NCBI GenBank assembly: GCA_036394995.1
Contig: DASWED010000040.1
Location: 1 to 57,352 of the forward strand
Direction of reading: 5' to 3'
Length of the DNA stretch: 57,352 bases
DNA from: DASWED01 sp036394995
GTDB lineage: Bacteria > Actinomycetota > UBA4738 > JACQTL01
Shown: positions 26,040 to 34,469 of the stretch, one piece after another
Layout: each line of letters opens with the position of its first letter
Position numbering within the stretch: position 1 is the first letter of the stretch
Notes under the pieces: model-generated
Databases searched by the model: none
What the model was told of the DNA's origin: nothing
The model's input: only the letters and a program-made list of their open reading frames with translations
Position numbers and translations under genes: made by a program

Positions 26040-27437
26040 ATGCTGCTGATCACCGACGTCACGGCGATCACCGTCGACGCCCGCCGGCGGATCGTGACCG
26101 ACGCCGCCATCGCGGTGGACGGGGACCGCATCGCCGAGGTGGGGAAGGCGGCCGACCTCACGGCCCGGTACCCGGAGGCCGACCGTCTGGACGGGCGGGG
26201 GATGGTGGCCATCCCGGGGTTGATCGACGCCCACGTCCACACCCCCCAGACGCTCCTTCGCGGCGTAGCCGACGACGTGGCCTGGCGTCCGTTCCTGGAG
26301 GAGTTCATCTGGCCCCTCCAGGGCCGCTTCGAGCCCGAGGACGCGCTGGCCAGCATCCGCCTGTCGATGCTCGAGATGCTGAAGTCCGGGACCACCTGTT
26401 TCGTCGATCCCCTGGTGCATTCCCGCTACGACGTGGACGGGCTGGCCGGGGCCGTCGTCGACTTCGGGCTCCGGGGAGTGCTGGCGAAGATCGTCATGGA
26501 CCGGGCCGTCCAGGCCGAGCGGACCGGCCTGATCCATCCCGGCATGCTGGAGACCGAGGAACGCTCCCTGGCCGAGGCCGCCCGCGCCTTCGAACGGTGG
26601 AACGGGGCGGGGAACGGCCGGGTCCGGATCTGGTACGGGCCACGGGTCCCCCGGGAGCCGGTCGTGGCCTGCTCCCCGGAGTTCTACCGGCGGGTGGCCG
26701 ACGCGGCCCGGGACTTCCGCACCGGGATCACGGTGCATCTGGCCGGGGAGCGGGAGGACGTGGCGTTCTTCCGGCGGGAGTTCGACCGCCTGCCGGTGGA
26801 GTTCGCGAGGGACAACGGGCTGCTCGGCCCCAACGTGCTCCTGGCGTGGGGCACGCACATCTCCGAACGGGAGATCCCGATCCTCGCCCGCTCCGGGACG
26901 CCCGTGGTGAGCTGCCCCCAGCCCGCCATGAAGCTCGGATCGGGGATCGCCCGGGTGCCGGAGATGCGGGCCGCCGGGGTCACCGTCGGCCTGGGCTGCG
27001 ACTCCGGCGCGAACAACAACAGCCTGGACATGATCCGGGAGATGAAGGCGGCCTCCCTCCTGCACGACGTGGCCCGCCTGGACGCGGCGGCGCTCACCGC
27101 GGAGGACGTCCTGGAGATGGCCACCATCGACGGAGCCCTGTGCATCGGCCTGGAGGCCGAGCTGGGCTCCCTGGAGGCCGGCAAGCAGGCCGACGTGGTG
27201 CTGGTCGGGCTCCGGGGGGCCCACACCACGCCGGTGTTCGACCCCGTGTCCAACCTGGTGTACGCGGCACATGGCGGCGACGTCGACACGGTGATGGTGG
27301 CGGGGAAGGTCCTCATGCGCGGCCGGGAGGTCCTGGTGGCGGACGAGGAGCAGGTCATCGAGGAGGCCGAGAAGCGAGGCCGCTCCGTGCTCGAGCGGGC
27401 CGGGATCGAGGTGGCGCCTCGGTGGCCGGTGGAGTGA
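26040..27437 (+). CDS. amidohydrolase B, nucleobase-deaminase-like
   Basis: A 465-residue paralogue of the flanking amidohydrolases. Metal ligands are HVH in IDAHVHTPQTLLRG (about 64-66), His in VHLAGERED (about 231), His in WGTHISE (about 270) and Asp in GCDSGANNNSLDM (about 320). The second histidine motif is VHLAGE rather than the HTHLAES of its neighbours, and the usual HCP-S-NMKL becomes SCPQPAMKLGSG, so its specificity probably differs. It begins 37 nt after the phosphorylase, one of the longer gaps of the operon, with GGAGG-like bases upstream. Confidence 0.86.
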   Translation: MLLITDVTAITVDARRRIVTDAAIAVDGDRIAEVGKAADLTARYPEADRLDGRGMVAIPGLIDAHVHTPQTLLRGVADDVAWRPFLEEFIWPLQGRFEPEDALASIRLSMLEMLKSGTTCFVDPLVHSRYDVDGLAGAVVDFGLRGVLAKIVMDRAVQAERTGLIHPGMLETEERSLAEAARAFERWNGAGNGRVRIWYGPRVPREPVVACSPEFYRRVADAARDFRTGITVHLAGEREDVAFFRREFDRLPVEFARDNGLLGPNVLLAWGTHISEREIPILARSGTPVVSCPQPAMKLGSGIARVPEMRAAGVTVGLGCDSGANNNSLDMIREMKAASLLHDVARLDAAALTAEDVLEMATIDGALCIGLEAELGSLEAGKQADVVLVGLRGAHTTPVFDPVSNLVYAAHGGDVDTVMVAGKVLMRGREVLVADEEQVIEEAEKRGRSVLERAGIEVAPRWPVE

Positions 27438-28780
27438 GCGGGATGACGGGCTCGCTGCTGGTCCGCGACGGGCTGGTGGTCACGATGGACCCCGCCCGGG
27501 AGGTCTTGCGGACGAACGTGTTCGTCGAGGGGGGCCGGATTGCCGAATGCCCGTCGAGGCGCGAGGAGGCGGACCGTGTGATCGATGCATCCGGGTGTCT
27601 GGTGATCCCCGGGCTCATCCAGACCCACGTCCACCTGTGCCAGACGCTGTTCCGGGGCATGGCCGACGACATGGACGTCATCGACTGGCTCCGCCTCCGG
27701 ATCTGGCCGTTCGAACGGGCCCACGACGAGCGGTCCGTGTACGACTCGGCCCGCCTGGGCATCGCCGAGATGCTCAGGGGCGGGACCACCACCGCGCTCA
27801 CGATCGAGACCGTCCGCCACACGGAAGAGGCCTTCCGGGCCATCCTCGAGACCGGGTTCCGGGCCGTGTCCGGCAAGGCCATGATGGACCGTTTCGAGGT
27901 GGGCACCGAGATGATCGGCGAGCGGACGGAGGAGTCCATGGCCGAGAGCCTGCGGCTGCTCGAGGAGTTCCACGGCGCCGCGGACGGGCGGCTCCGCTAC
28001 GCGTTCTGCCCCCGGGGATCCCGCAACGCCACGGAGGGACTGTGGAAGGACGTGGCCGCGGCGGCCGACGAGCACGATGCCTGGATCCACACCCATGCCG
28101 CCGAGAACGAAGCGCAGACCGTGCGCCTGGCCAGGGAGGGGGGCACCGACGTCGCGTACCTCGGCGGGCTGGGCGTGCTCGGCCCGCGCACCGTCCTGGC
28201 CCACTGCATCTGGCTGACCGAGGACGAGCGCCGGCTCCTCGCGGAGACGGGCGCGAACGTCGCCCACTGCCCCACCTGCAACATGAAGCTGGCCTCCGGG
28301 TTCGCGCCGGTCCCCGAGCTGCTGGAGCTCGGCGCCACCGTGGGGCTCGGCGCGGACGGGGCGCCCTGCAACAACACCCTGGACATGTTCCAGGAGATGC
28401 GGATGGCCGCGCTGATCCACAAGCCCAGGGCGGGACCGCGGGCCATGGCGGCGGAGCGGGTGTTCGAGATGGCCACGCTGGGCGGGGCCCGCTCGATCGG
28501 CATGGAGCACGAGCTGGGCTCGATCGAACCGGGGAAGCGCGCCGATCTGGTGGTGCTCCGGCGCGACGGCCTCCACGTGCAGCCCCGGGACGGGGTCGAT
28601 CCCTACGCCCAGCTCGTCTACGGGCACCGGGCGACCGACGTCGACGCCGTCGTCGTGGATGGTCGGGTCCTGGTGCTCGCCGGGGGCCTGGTGGAGCTGG
28701 ACGAGGAGGAGATCCGCGTCCGGGCGAACGAGTCGGCCCGCCGGGTCCGGGACCGGGCGCTATCGGGCGCTCGAAGCTGA
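27434..28780 (+). CDS. amidohydrolase C, 8-oxoguanine/guanine-deaminase-like
   Basis: A 448-residue amidohydrolase with the most canonical motifs of the three: QTHVHLCQTLFRG (about 63-67), HTHAAENE (about 218), AHCIWLTEDE (about 256), HCPTCNMKLASG and GADGAPCNNTLDMFQEMR (Asp about 307). These match 8-oxoguanine, guanine and 5'-deoxyadenosine/MTA deaminase groups. GTG 27434 overlaps the stop of amidohydrolase B; ATG 27443 is an alternative. Hydrolytic deamination of an aminopurine-like ring is the best guess. Confidence 0.88.
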   Translation: MSGMTGSLLVRDGLVVTMDPAREVLRTNVFVEGGRIAECPSRREEADRVIDASGCLVIPGLIQTHVHLCQTLFRGMADDMDVIDWLRLRIWPFERAHDERSVYDSARLGIAEMLRGGTTTALTIETVRHTEEAFRAILETGFRAVSGKAMMDRFEVGTEMIGERTEESMAESLRLLEEFHGAADGRLRYAFCPRGSRNATEGLWKDVAAAADEHDAWIHTHAAENEAQTVRLAREGGTDVAYLGGLGVLGPRTVLAHCIWLTEDERRLLAETGANVAHCPTCNMKLASGFAPVPELLELGATVGLGADGAPCNNTLDMFQEMRMAALIHKPRAGPRAMAAERVFEMATLGGARSIGMEHELGSIEPGKRADLVVLRRDGLHVQPRDGVDPYAQLVYGHRATDVDAVVVDGRVLVLAGGLVELDEEEIRVRANESARRVRDRALSGARS

Positions 28781-28801
28781 CGGGGAACGAAGGAGCGAGC
28801 C

Positions 28802-29818
28802 GTGGCCAGGATCTTCGAGGAACGGGACGGGGATCTCTCGACGCTGGAAGGGCGCACGGTGGCGGTCCTCGGATACGGCAACCAGGGGCGGAGCCAGGCC
28901 CTGAACCTGCGCGACTCGGGGGTCGCGGTGGTGGTGGGCAATCGCAGCGACCGCTTCCGGGACGACATGCGCGAGGACGGCTTCGAGCCACACACACTCT
29001 CGGAGGCCACGGCCCTGGGCGACGTGGTGATGGTGCTGCTGCCCGACGAGATCCACCACGAGGTCCTGCCCCGGGACGTGTTCGGGTTCCTGAAGCCGGA
29101 GGCCACCGTGGTGTTCGCCCACGGATACTCGGTGCACTTCCGGGAGGTGGAGGTCCCGGAGGGGTGCGACATCTGTCTGGTCGCGCCCAAGATGGTGGGT
29201 CTGGGGGTCCGTGATCTGTTCCTGAAGGGACGGGGGTTCCCGTCGCTCGTCGCCGTCCACCGGGACGCCACCGGGCGAGCCTGGCCCACCGCCCTGGCCG
29301 TGGCCAAGGGGATCGGCAGCCTGAGAGCCGGCGCCTGGGAGACGACGTTCGAGGAGGAAACCATCACCGATCTGTTCGGCGAACAGGTCGGCGGAAGCGG
29401 CGCCATCGTGGGGTTGTTCCGGAGCTTCGAGACCCTCGTCGCAGCTGGTTACGACCCCGACGTCGTGGAGCTCGAGCTCCTCGGCTCGGGCGAGCTGGTG
29501 GAGGTCATCCGGGCCCAGCTCCGCCATGGGGTCATCGAGAGCCTCTCGGTGCACAGCCCCACCAGCCACTTCGGGCAGCTCCACCGGGCCCAGGAGCTGC
29601 TGGACGGCGGCGGGGACGACCGCCTGGGCCGGATCATCCGGGAGCTCCAGGACGGGACGTTCGCGGAGCTGTGGAGACGGGAACGGGCGGACGGCTACCG
29701 CCGTATGCGCGAGCTGCAGAGGAGGTTCACCGACCACGAGTTCGTCCGGACCCAGGCTCGCAACCGGAAGCGGCTGCGGGAGTCGCTGGAGGACGGGACG
29801 GGAGGCCCTCCGTCGTGA
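28802..29818 (+). CDS. divergent ketol-acid reductoisomerase-like protein
   Basis: 338 residues with both KARI domains. The NADP Rossmann motif is GYGNQGRSQALNLRDSGV; FAHGYSVHF holds the catalytic His; APK keeps the Lys; DLFGEQ keeps the first Asp/Glu metal pair; the C-terminal Ser region is HSPTSHFG. Two family motifs are changed: the KGPGH.VR loop reads KMVGLGVR, and the second Glu pair (ECLHELK in KARI) reads ELLGSGEL with altered spacing. No ilvB, ilvN or ilvD is nearby. It is probably not the branched-chain biosynthetic enzyme but a relative recruited to a catabolic pathway, reducing or isomerising an unknown 2-ketol. GTG start. Confidence 0.82.
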   Translation: MARIFEERDGDLSTLEGRTVAVLGYGNQGRSQALNLRDSGVAVVVGNRSDRFRDDMREDGFEPHTLSEATALGDVVMVLLPDEIHHEVLPRDVFGFLKPEATVVFAHGYSVHFREVEVPEGCDICLVAPKMVGLGVRDLFLKGRGFPSLVAVHRDATGRAWPTALAVAKGIGSLRAGAWETTFEEETITDLFGEQVGGSGAIVGLFRSFETLVAAGYDPDVVELELLGSGELVEVIRAQLRHGVIESLSVHSPTSHFGQLHRAQELLDGGGDDRLGRIIRELQDGTFAELWRRERADGYRRMRELQRRFTDHEFVRTQARNRKRLRESLEDGTGGPPS

Positions 29819-31296
29819 CGGTCCTCCCCGACCTGCCCGTGCGCGAGTGGGGCATCCGCATCGGCGGGACCGAGCGCGAGCCCTCCGGCGGCGGAATCCT
29901 GGAGCGGACCATGCCCGGGCACCCGGAACGCGCCGTCGGGGTGTTCCGCTCGGCGGGCCCCGGGGACGTGGACGACGCCGTCCGGGCGGTGACCCGGGCG
30001 CAACGGGCCTGGGCAGACCTGCGGCCCAAGCAGCGGGCCGAGGGACTCCTCCGGGCGGCCTCGCTGCTCCGGGCTCGAGCGGAGGAGGTGGCGGCGTGGG
30101 AGTGCCTGGAGTCCGGGATGCTCATCGGCCTGGCCCGCCAGCACGCCTTGTGGTGCGTCGAGCTGCTGGAGTTCTCGGCCGGCCTGGGCCGCGACCTGTC
30201 GGGGCGAACGGTGGACCTCGGATCGGGCAAGCTCGGCCTGGTCATTCCCGAGCCCGTCCCGGTGATGGCCGCCCTCGGTCCGTGGAACTTCCCGCTCTCC
30301 GAGCTGATCTGGAAGGTGGCGCCGGCGCTCGCCGCCGGGTGCGGCGTGGTCATGAAGCCCTCCGAGCTCACGCCGATCACCGCCCTCCTGCTCGACGAGG
30401 TGCTCCACGAGGCGGGGGTGCCGGAGGGCCTCACCGCCGTGCTGACCGGGGACGGCGAGACCGGGGCGGCCCTGGCCGGGCACCCCGGTGTGGGACTGGT
30501 CAGTCTGACCGGCGGGGTGGAGACCGGCCGCGCGGTCCTCCGGACCACCGCCGAGCGCATCACCCCGACCCTGTTGGAGCTGGGGGGCAAGAGCGCGGTC
30601 GTCGTCCTCCCGGGGGCCGATCCGGATGCTGCCGCCCGGATCGTGGCGCCGGCCGTGGCGTTCCGGACGGGCCAGGCGTGCACGTGCCCCAGCCGGGTGA
30701 TCGCGGTGGGTCCGGAGGGCCGGGCGCGGGAACTGGCCGGGGCCATCGACGCGCAGTTCGCGAAGTTGGTGATGGGGCCGCCGGAGATGGAGTCGACCAC
30801 GCTCGGGCCGGCGGTCAGCGACGACCAGGCTGGCCGGGTCCGGTCCATCCTGGCCCGGGCCGCCGGCGACGGCGTGGAGCTCCTGAGGTCCCACGACGAG
30901 CCCGGTGCGGACGACCTGACGCCGACGGTGGCCCTGGGCGCCGGTCGGAGTCACGCGATCGTCCGCGACGAGGTGTTCGGCCCGGTCACCGCAGTCCTGC
31001 CGGCGCCCACGGTGGAGGAGGCGCTGAGCATCGCGAACGAGTCCGCGTTCGGCCTGGCGGCCGGAGTGGTCTCCGGGGGGGACCTGGACACCGCGGTGGC
31101 CCTGGCTCGGCGCCTGCGGGCGGGGACGGTATGGATCGACGAGTGGGGGACGATCGAGCTGGAGCTCCCCTTCGGTGGCGTGGGCGTCTCGGGGTTCGGC
31201 CGGGAGCTCGGCATGGAGGGCATGGAGGCGTTCGTCACGTGGAAGTCGGTGCACCTCCCCCACCGCCCGTTGGATCGGCCCGAGGCGGGCCCGTGA
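29815..31296 (+). CDS. aldehyde dehydrogenase 1
   Basis: A 493-residue NAD(P)-dependent aldehyde dehydrogenase. The cofactor segment is GPWNFPLSELIWKVAPALAAG, MKPSELTP follows, the general-base Glu is in LELGGKSAV (about 257) and the catalytic Cys is in RTGQACTCPSR (about 288-290). The active-site loop has CTC rather than the usual QxC pattern of the second enzyme. GTG 29815 overlaps the KARI-like stop. It would oxidise an aldehyde formed in the pathway, such as a semialdehyde from ring cleavage; the substrate is not predictable. Confidence 0.9.
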   Translation: MTVLPDLPVREWGIRIGGTEREPSGGGILERTMPGHPERAVGVFRSAGPGDVDDAVRAVTRAQRAWADLRPKQRAEGLLRAASLLRARAEEVAAWECLESGMLIGLARQHALWCVELLEFSAGLGRDLSGRTVDLGSGKLGLVIPEPVPVMAALGPWNFPLSELIWKVAPALAAGCGVVMKPSELTPITALLLDEVLHEAGVPEGLTAVLTGDGETGAALAGHPGVGLVSLTGGVETGRAVLRTTAERITPTLLELGGKSAVVVLPGADPDAAARIVAPAVAFRTGQACTCPSRVIAVGPEGRARELAGAIDAQFAKLVMGPPEMESTTLGPAVSDDQAGRVRSILARAAGDGVELLRSHDEPGADDLTPTVALGAGRSHAIVRDEVFGPVTAVLPAPTVEEALSIANESAFGLAAGVVSGGDLDTAVALARRLRAGTVWIDEWGTIELELPFGGVGVSGFGRELGMEGMEAFVTWKSVHLPHRPLDRPEAGP

Positions 31297-32735
31297 CCGG
31301 CGCTCCGGCCCTGCGGATCGGCGGGCGCGAGGTGGAGCCGCACGGTTCGCTGACCGTCCTGGACCCTTCCACCGGGCGGGAGCTCGCCGTTGTCCCCGAG
31401 GCCGGCCCGGCCGAGGTCGACCTGGCGGTGGAGGCCGCCCGGGAGGCACTGGGGGGGGCATGGGGGCAGATGGCGCCGGACCGCCGGAGCCGCATCCTGT
31501 GGCGGATCTCCGAGCTCATCGAGGACCACGCCGCCGAGCTGGCCGCCCTGGAGAGCTCCGACACCGGCAAGCCCATCAGCGCCGCCGGGGCCATCGACGT
31601 CCCTCAAACCGCCGCGCAGTTCCGGTACCACGCCGGATGGCCCACGAAGCTCCACGGCGACGTCATCCCCAGCTCGTTCCCGGGACACCTGAGCTTCACC
31701 ACTCGGATCCCGATGGGGGTGGTGGCCCAGATCGTCCCCTGGAACTTCCCGATCATCATGGTGGGCCGGAAGGCGGCCCCCGCCCTGGCCTGCGGCAACG
31801 CCGTGATCCTGAAGCCGAGCGAGGAGACCCCGATGACCGCCCTGCGGGTCCAGGAGCTGGCGGCCGAGGCGGGGCTCCCGCCGGGGGTCCTGACCGTGCT
31901 CCCGGGGCGGGGCGAGGTCACCGGCGCCCTCCTGGCGGCCCACCCCGGGATCGACATGGTGGCGTTCACCGGGGGGTGGGATGCCGCCAGCGAGGTGGTC
32001 CGGGCCAGCGCGTCCAACTTCAAGCGGCTGCATCTCGAGCTGGGCGGCAAGAGCCCGAACATCGTGTTCGATGACGCGGACCTGACGAGAGCCGTACCCG
32101 GAGCCCTGCGGGCCGCGTTCGGCAACATGGGAGAGAACTGCGCGGCGGGGTCGCGGCTGTTCATCCAGGAGGGGATCCACGACGAGTTCGTGGAGGCTTT
32201 CGCGGAGGGGGCCCGAGCCATGCGGGTGGGGCCTGCGTCGGATCCAAGCACGGTGATCGGACCGCTCATCTCGCGAAGCCATCGGGAGCGGGTGATCGGC
32301 TACGTGGAGACGGGCGTTCGCGAGGGCGCGGTCCTGTTCTCCGGCGGGGCGGCGCTCGACGGGCCGGGATTCTTCATGGAACCCGCCGTGTTCGCGGGGG
32401 TGGGCGACGGCATGGCCATCGCCGGCGAGGAGATCTTCGGCCCGGTAGTCTCGGTCCTTCGGTTCGCAGGCGAGGACGAGGTGATCCGGCGGGCCAACGC
32501 CACGCGGTACGGCCTTGCCGCGGCGGTGTGGACCGAGAACGGCGCGCGGGCCCACCGGGTGGCCGACCGGCTGGCGGCGGGAACGGTGTGGATCAACTGC
32601 TACAGCCGGTTCGACGTGGCCGTGCCCTTCGGAGGCGTGAAGTCGTCCGGGCACAGCCGGGACCACGGCGAGGAGGGAGTCCTGGAGTACACGACCGTGA
32701 AGACCGTGTGGGTGGACCATGCCGACGTTTCCTAG
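31293..32735 (+). CDS. aldehyde dehydrogenase 2
   Basis: A 480-residue aldehyde dehydrogenase, clearly a different subfamily from the gene before it. Motifs: VPWNFPIIMVGRKAAPALACG, LKPSEETP, LELGGKSPNIVF (Glu about 248) and GENCAAGSR (Cys about 281), with EEIFGPVVSV and PFGGVKSSGHSRD toward the end. It resembles gamma-aminobutyraldehyde/betaine-aldehyde-type enzymes. GTG 31293 overlaps the preceding stop. Two dehydrogenases in one operon suggest two aldehyde intermediates or one substrate with two carbonyl branches. Confidence 0.9.
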   Translation: MTGAPALRIGGREVEPHGSLTVLDPSTGRELAVVPEAGPAEVDLAVEAAREALGGAWGQMAPDRRSRILWRISELIEDHAAELAALESSDTGKPISAAGAIDVPQTAAQFRYHAGWPTKLHGDVIPSSFPGHLSFTTRIPMGVVAQIVPWNFPIIMVGRKAAPALACGNAVILKPSEETPMTALRVQELAAEAGLPPGVLTVLPGRGEVTGALLAAHPGIDMVAFTGGWDAASEVVRASASNFKRLHLELGGKSPNIVFDDADLTRAVPGALRAAFGNMGENCAAGSRLFIQEGIHDEFVEAFAEGARAMRVGPASDPSTVIGPLISRSHRERVIGYVETGVREGAVLFSGGAALDGPGFFMEPAVFAGVGDGMAIAGEEIFGPVVSVLRFAGEDEVIRRANATRYGLAAAVWTENGARAHRVADRLAAGTVWINCYSRFDVAVPFGGVKSSGHSRDHGEEGVLEYTTVKTVWVDHADVS

Positions 32736-33390
32736 CGTGCGATCCTCCAGCTTGGTGGAGGAAGCCCACCGTGCCCTGCACGGCGCCATCCTCCGGGGGG
32801 ACATCGCACCCGGGGCCCCGCTGTTCGAGGCCGCCGTTGCCAGGGAGATGGGCATCAGCCGGGGACCCGTGCGCGAGGCCCTGCGCCTGTTGGAGCAGAG
32901 CGGGCTGGTGGTCCACGAGGCGAACAAGGGATACCGGGTGGCCAGCTTCACCGAGGCGGACCTCCGCGAGCTGGCGGCGATCCGTCTGGCGCTGGAGAGT
33001 GTGGCCGTGCGGGAGTCCATCCGCAACGCCGAGGTCGGCCCCCGGCTCCGGGGGGTGCTCGAGCAGATGCAGCGGGCCGTGAAGCGCGGCGACCGGGCCC
33101 GGACCGTGGCGCTGGACCGGGAGTTCCACGAGACGCTGGTCGCGCTGTCCGGCCAGCGCCGGCTGCTGGCGGTGTGGGCCGGGCTGCGCGACCAGATCGA
33201 GCTGGCGGTCGCCGAGATCAGCCATCTGTATCCGTCCATGGCCGGACGGGCCGCGTCCCACGTGCCCCTCCTGGAGGCCATCGAGCAGGGCGACCTGGAG
33301 CTGGCCCTGAAGGCCCTGGAGGCGCACATCTACGACGCGGAGGTGTTACGCGGGATCGCCCGAACGGAGCCGGGAGGCGGCGATGGATGA
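32719..33390 (+). CDS. GntR-family regulator, FadR/FCD subfamily
   Basis: A 223-residue regulator. The N-terminal winged helix-turn-helix is typical (LHGAILRGDIAPGAPL, then REMGISRGPVREALRLLEQSGLVVHEANKGYRV). The C-terminal FCD domain (about 80-215) has the metal/ligand-binding residues in DREFHETLVALSG and HVPLLEAIEQGDLELALKALEAHI. FCD regulators usually sense a pathway acid or sugar acid. It overlaps the end of aldehyde dehydrogenase 2 by 17 nt and is the likely ligand of the palindrome at 16860-16872, which would give autoregulation of the operon. Confidence 0.9.
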   Translation: MPTFPSVRSSSLVEEAHRALHGAILRGDIAPGAPLFEAAVAREMGISRGPVREALRLLEQSGLVVHEANKGYRVASFTEADLRELAAIRLALESVAVRESIRNAEVGPRLRGVLEQMQRAVKRGDRARTVALDREFHETLVALSGQRRLLAVWAGLRDQIELAVAEISHLYPSMAGRAASHVPLLEAIEQGDLELALKALEAHIYDAEVLRGIARTEPGGGDG

Positions 33391-34387
33391 CGCCGGGACG
33401 GCGATGACCCTCGAGGAGGCCGCCCGGAGCGCCACCTCGGCGGTGATCGTCGGCAACGGCGGCGGCGGCGACTGCCTGGTCACGGTGCTGGTGGCCTCGT
33501 GGCTCCGGAGCATGGGGGTCGACCGCGCGCTGGTCGGGGGGATCGGCTGCCAGTGGTGGCCGGAGCCGGGTCAGGAGCGCGAGGAGCTCGTCGAGGTCCT
33601 CGGCCCGGACTTCTACGACCCAATGGAGCTCCACGGGGCCCGGGCCGTCGGCGACCACGCGGCGCTGGTGGGCCCGGACGCCCATTCCCACGGCCGCCGC
33701 CCCCACGAGGCGGTGCTCGCGGAGTGGGCCGGCGGTGAGGCCTTCGTCCTGTCCCACCTGGGGGGAGCCATGGGGACCGCGGCGGGGCTGGCCGCCCTCG
33801 CCGAGCACGCCGAGGCGGACCTGGTGATCGCGGTCGACGTGGGCTCGGACTGCCTGTCCACGGGGCGGGAGGTCCGCCCCGCCATGACGGTGCTCGCCGA
33901 CCACCTCACCTTCGCCGGGCTGCTCGGGCAGCGGGTCCGCTCATACTTCTGCCTGGCGGGGTTCGGGGTGGACGCGGAGATGGAGATCGAGGAGCTGACC
34001 GAGAACTTCGCCGCGGTGGTGCGGGCCGGTGGCCTGCGAGGGGCGTTCGCCCCCAGCTCGCTGGCCCTGGAGGAGCTGGAGGCGTTGCAGGCCAAGGCGT
34101 TCGATCCCGTGGGGAACCTCGTGGTGAAGGCCGCCCGGGGGGAGTTCGGTCTGCAGCGCGTCCTCACCGGCGGGCCGTGGGGCCAGGTCGCGCGGCTCGG
34201 TCCCGCGTCCATCCCGATCTGGGCCCTCGATCCGTGGGTGGTCCTGGAGACCGTGGCCACGGACGTCCGCAGCATCCGCTCCACCACCAGCCTCGGCGAG
34301 GCCGAGCGGATCTACCGCGAGCTCGGCCGGTTCCCCGAGAGCGGGATCGCGCGAGTGGTGGACTTCCGCCGGATCCCGCCGGCGTGA
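33383..34387 (+). CDS. DUF1152-family protein
   Basis: About 334 residues beginning with a Rossmann-like glycine-rich segment (AVIVGNGGGGDCLVTVLVASWLRSMGV). Aspartate-rich motifs follow: LVIAVDVGSDCLSTG and CLAGFGVDAEMEIEEL. This pattern matches DUF1152, a family of unknown function found in archaea and actinobacteria. It overlaps the regulator gene by 8 nt and is the last gene of the operon. A role as an enzyme or ligase on a pathway intermediate is possible but no reaction can be assigned. Confidence 0.7.
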   Translation: MDDAGTAMTLEEAARSATSAVIVGNGGGGDCLVTVLVASWLRSMGVDRALVGGIGCQWWPEPGQEREELVEVLGPDFYDPMELHGARAVGDHAALVGPDAHSHGRRPHEAVLAEWAGGEAFVLSHLGGAMGTAAGLAALAEHAEADLVIAVDVGSDCLSTGREVRPAMTVLADHLTFAGLLGQRVRSYFCLAGFGVDAEMEIEELTENFAAVVRAGGLRGAFAPSSLALEELEALQAKAFDPVGNLVVKAARGEFGLQRVLTGGPWGQVARLGPASIPIWALDPWVVLETVATDVRSIRSTTSLGEAERIYRELGRFPESGIARVVDFRRIPPA

Positions 34388-34469
34388 CCGCGCCCGCGGC
34401 GGCCTGCCCCGGGGCCACGGCCGCGCCGTTCGTGGGACGGGTCCGGGACCGCGATATCCTGTGGCCGCC

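Noticed and set aside
28802..29818. Calling this gene ilvC.
   Set aside because: Two KARI motifs are altered and no branched-chain biosynthesis genes accompany it.
29526..32735. A 1069-codon open frame on the plus strand.
   Set aside because: Its first part is an Arg/Gly/Pro-rich shadow of the KARI-like and first aldehyde dehydrogenase genes; only the part from 31293 is real.
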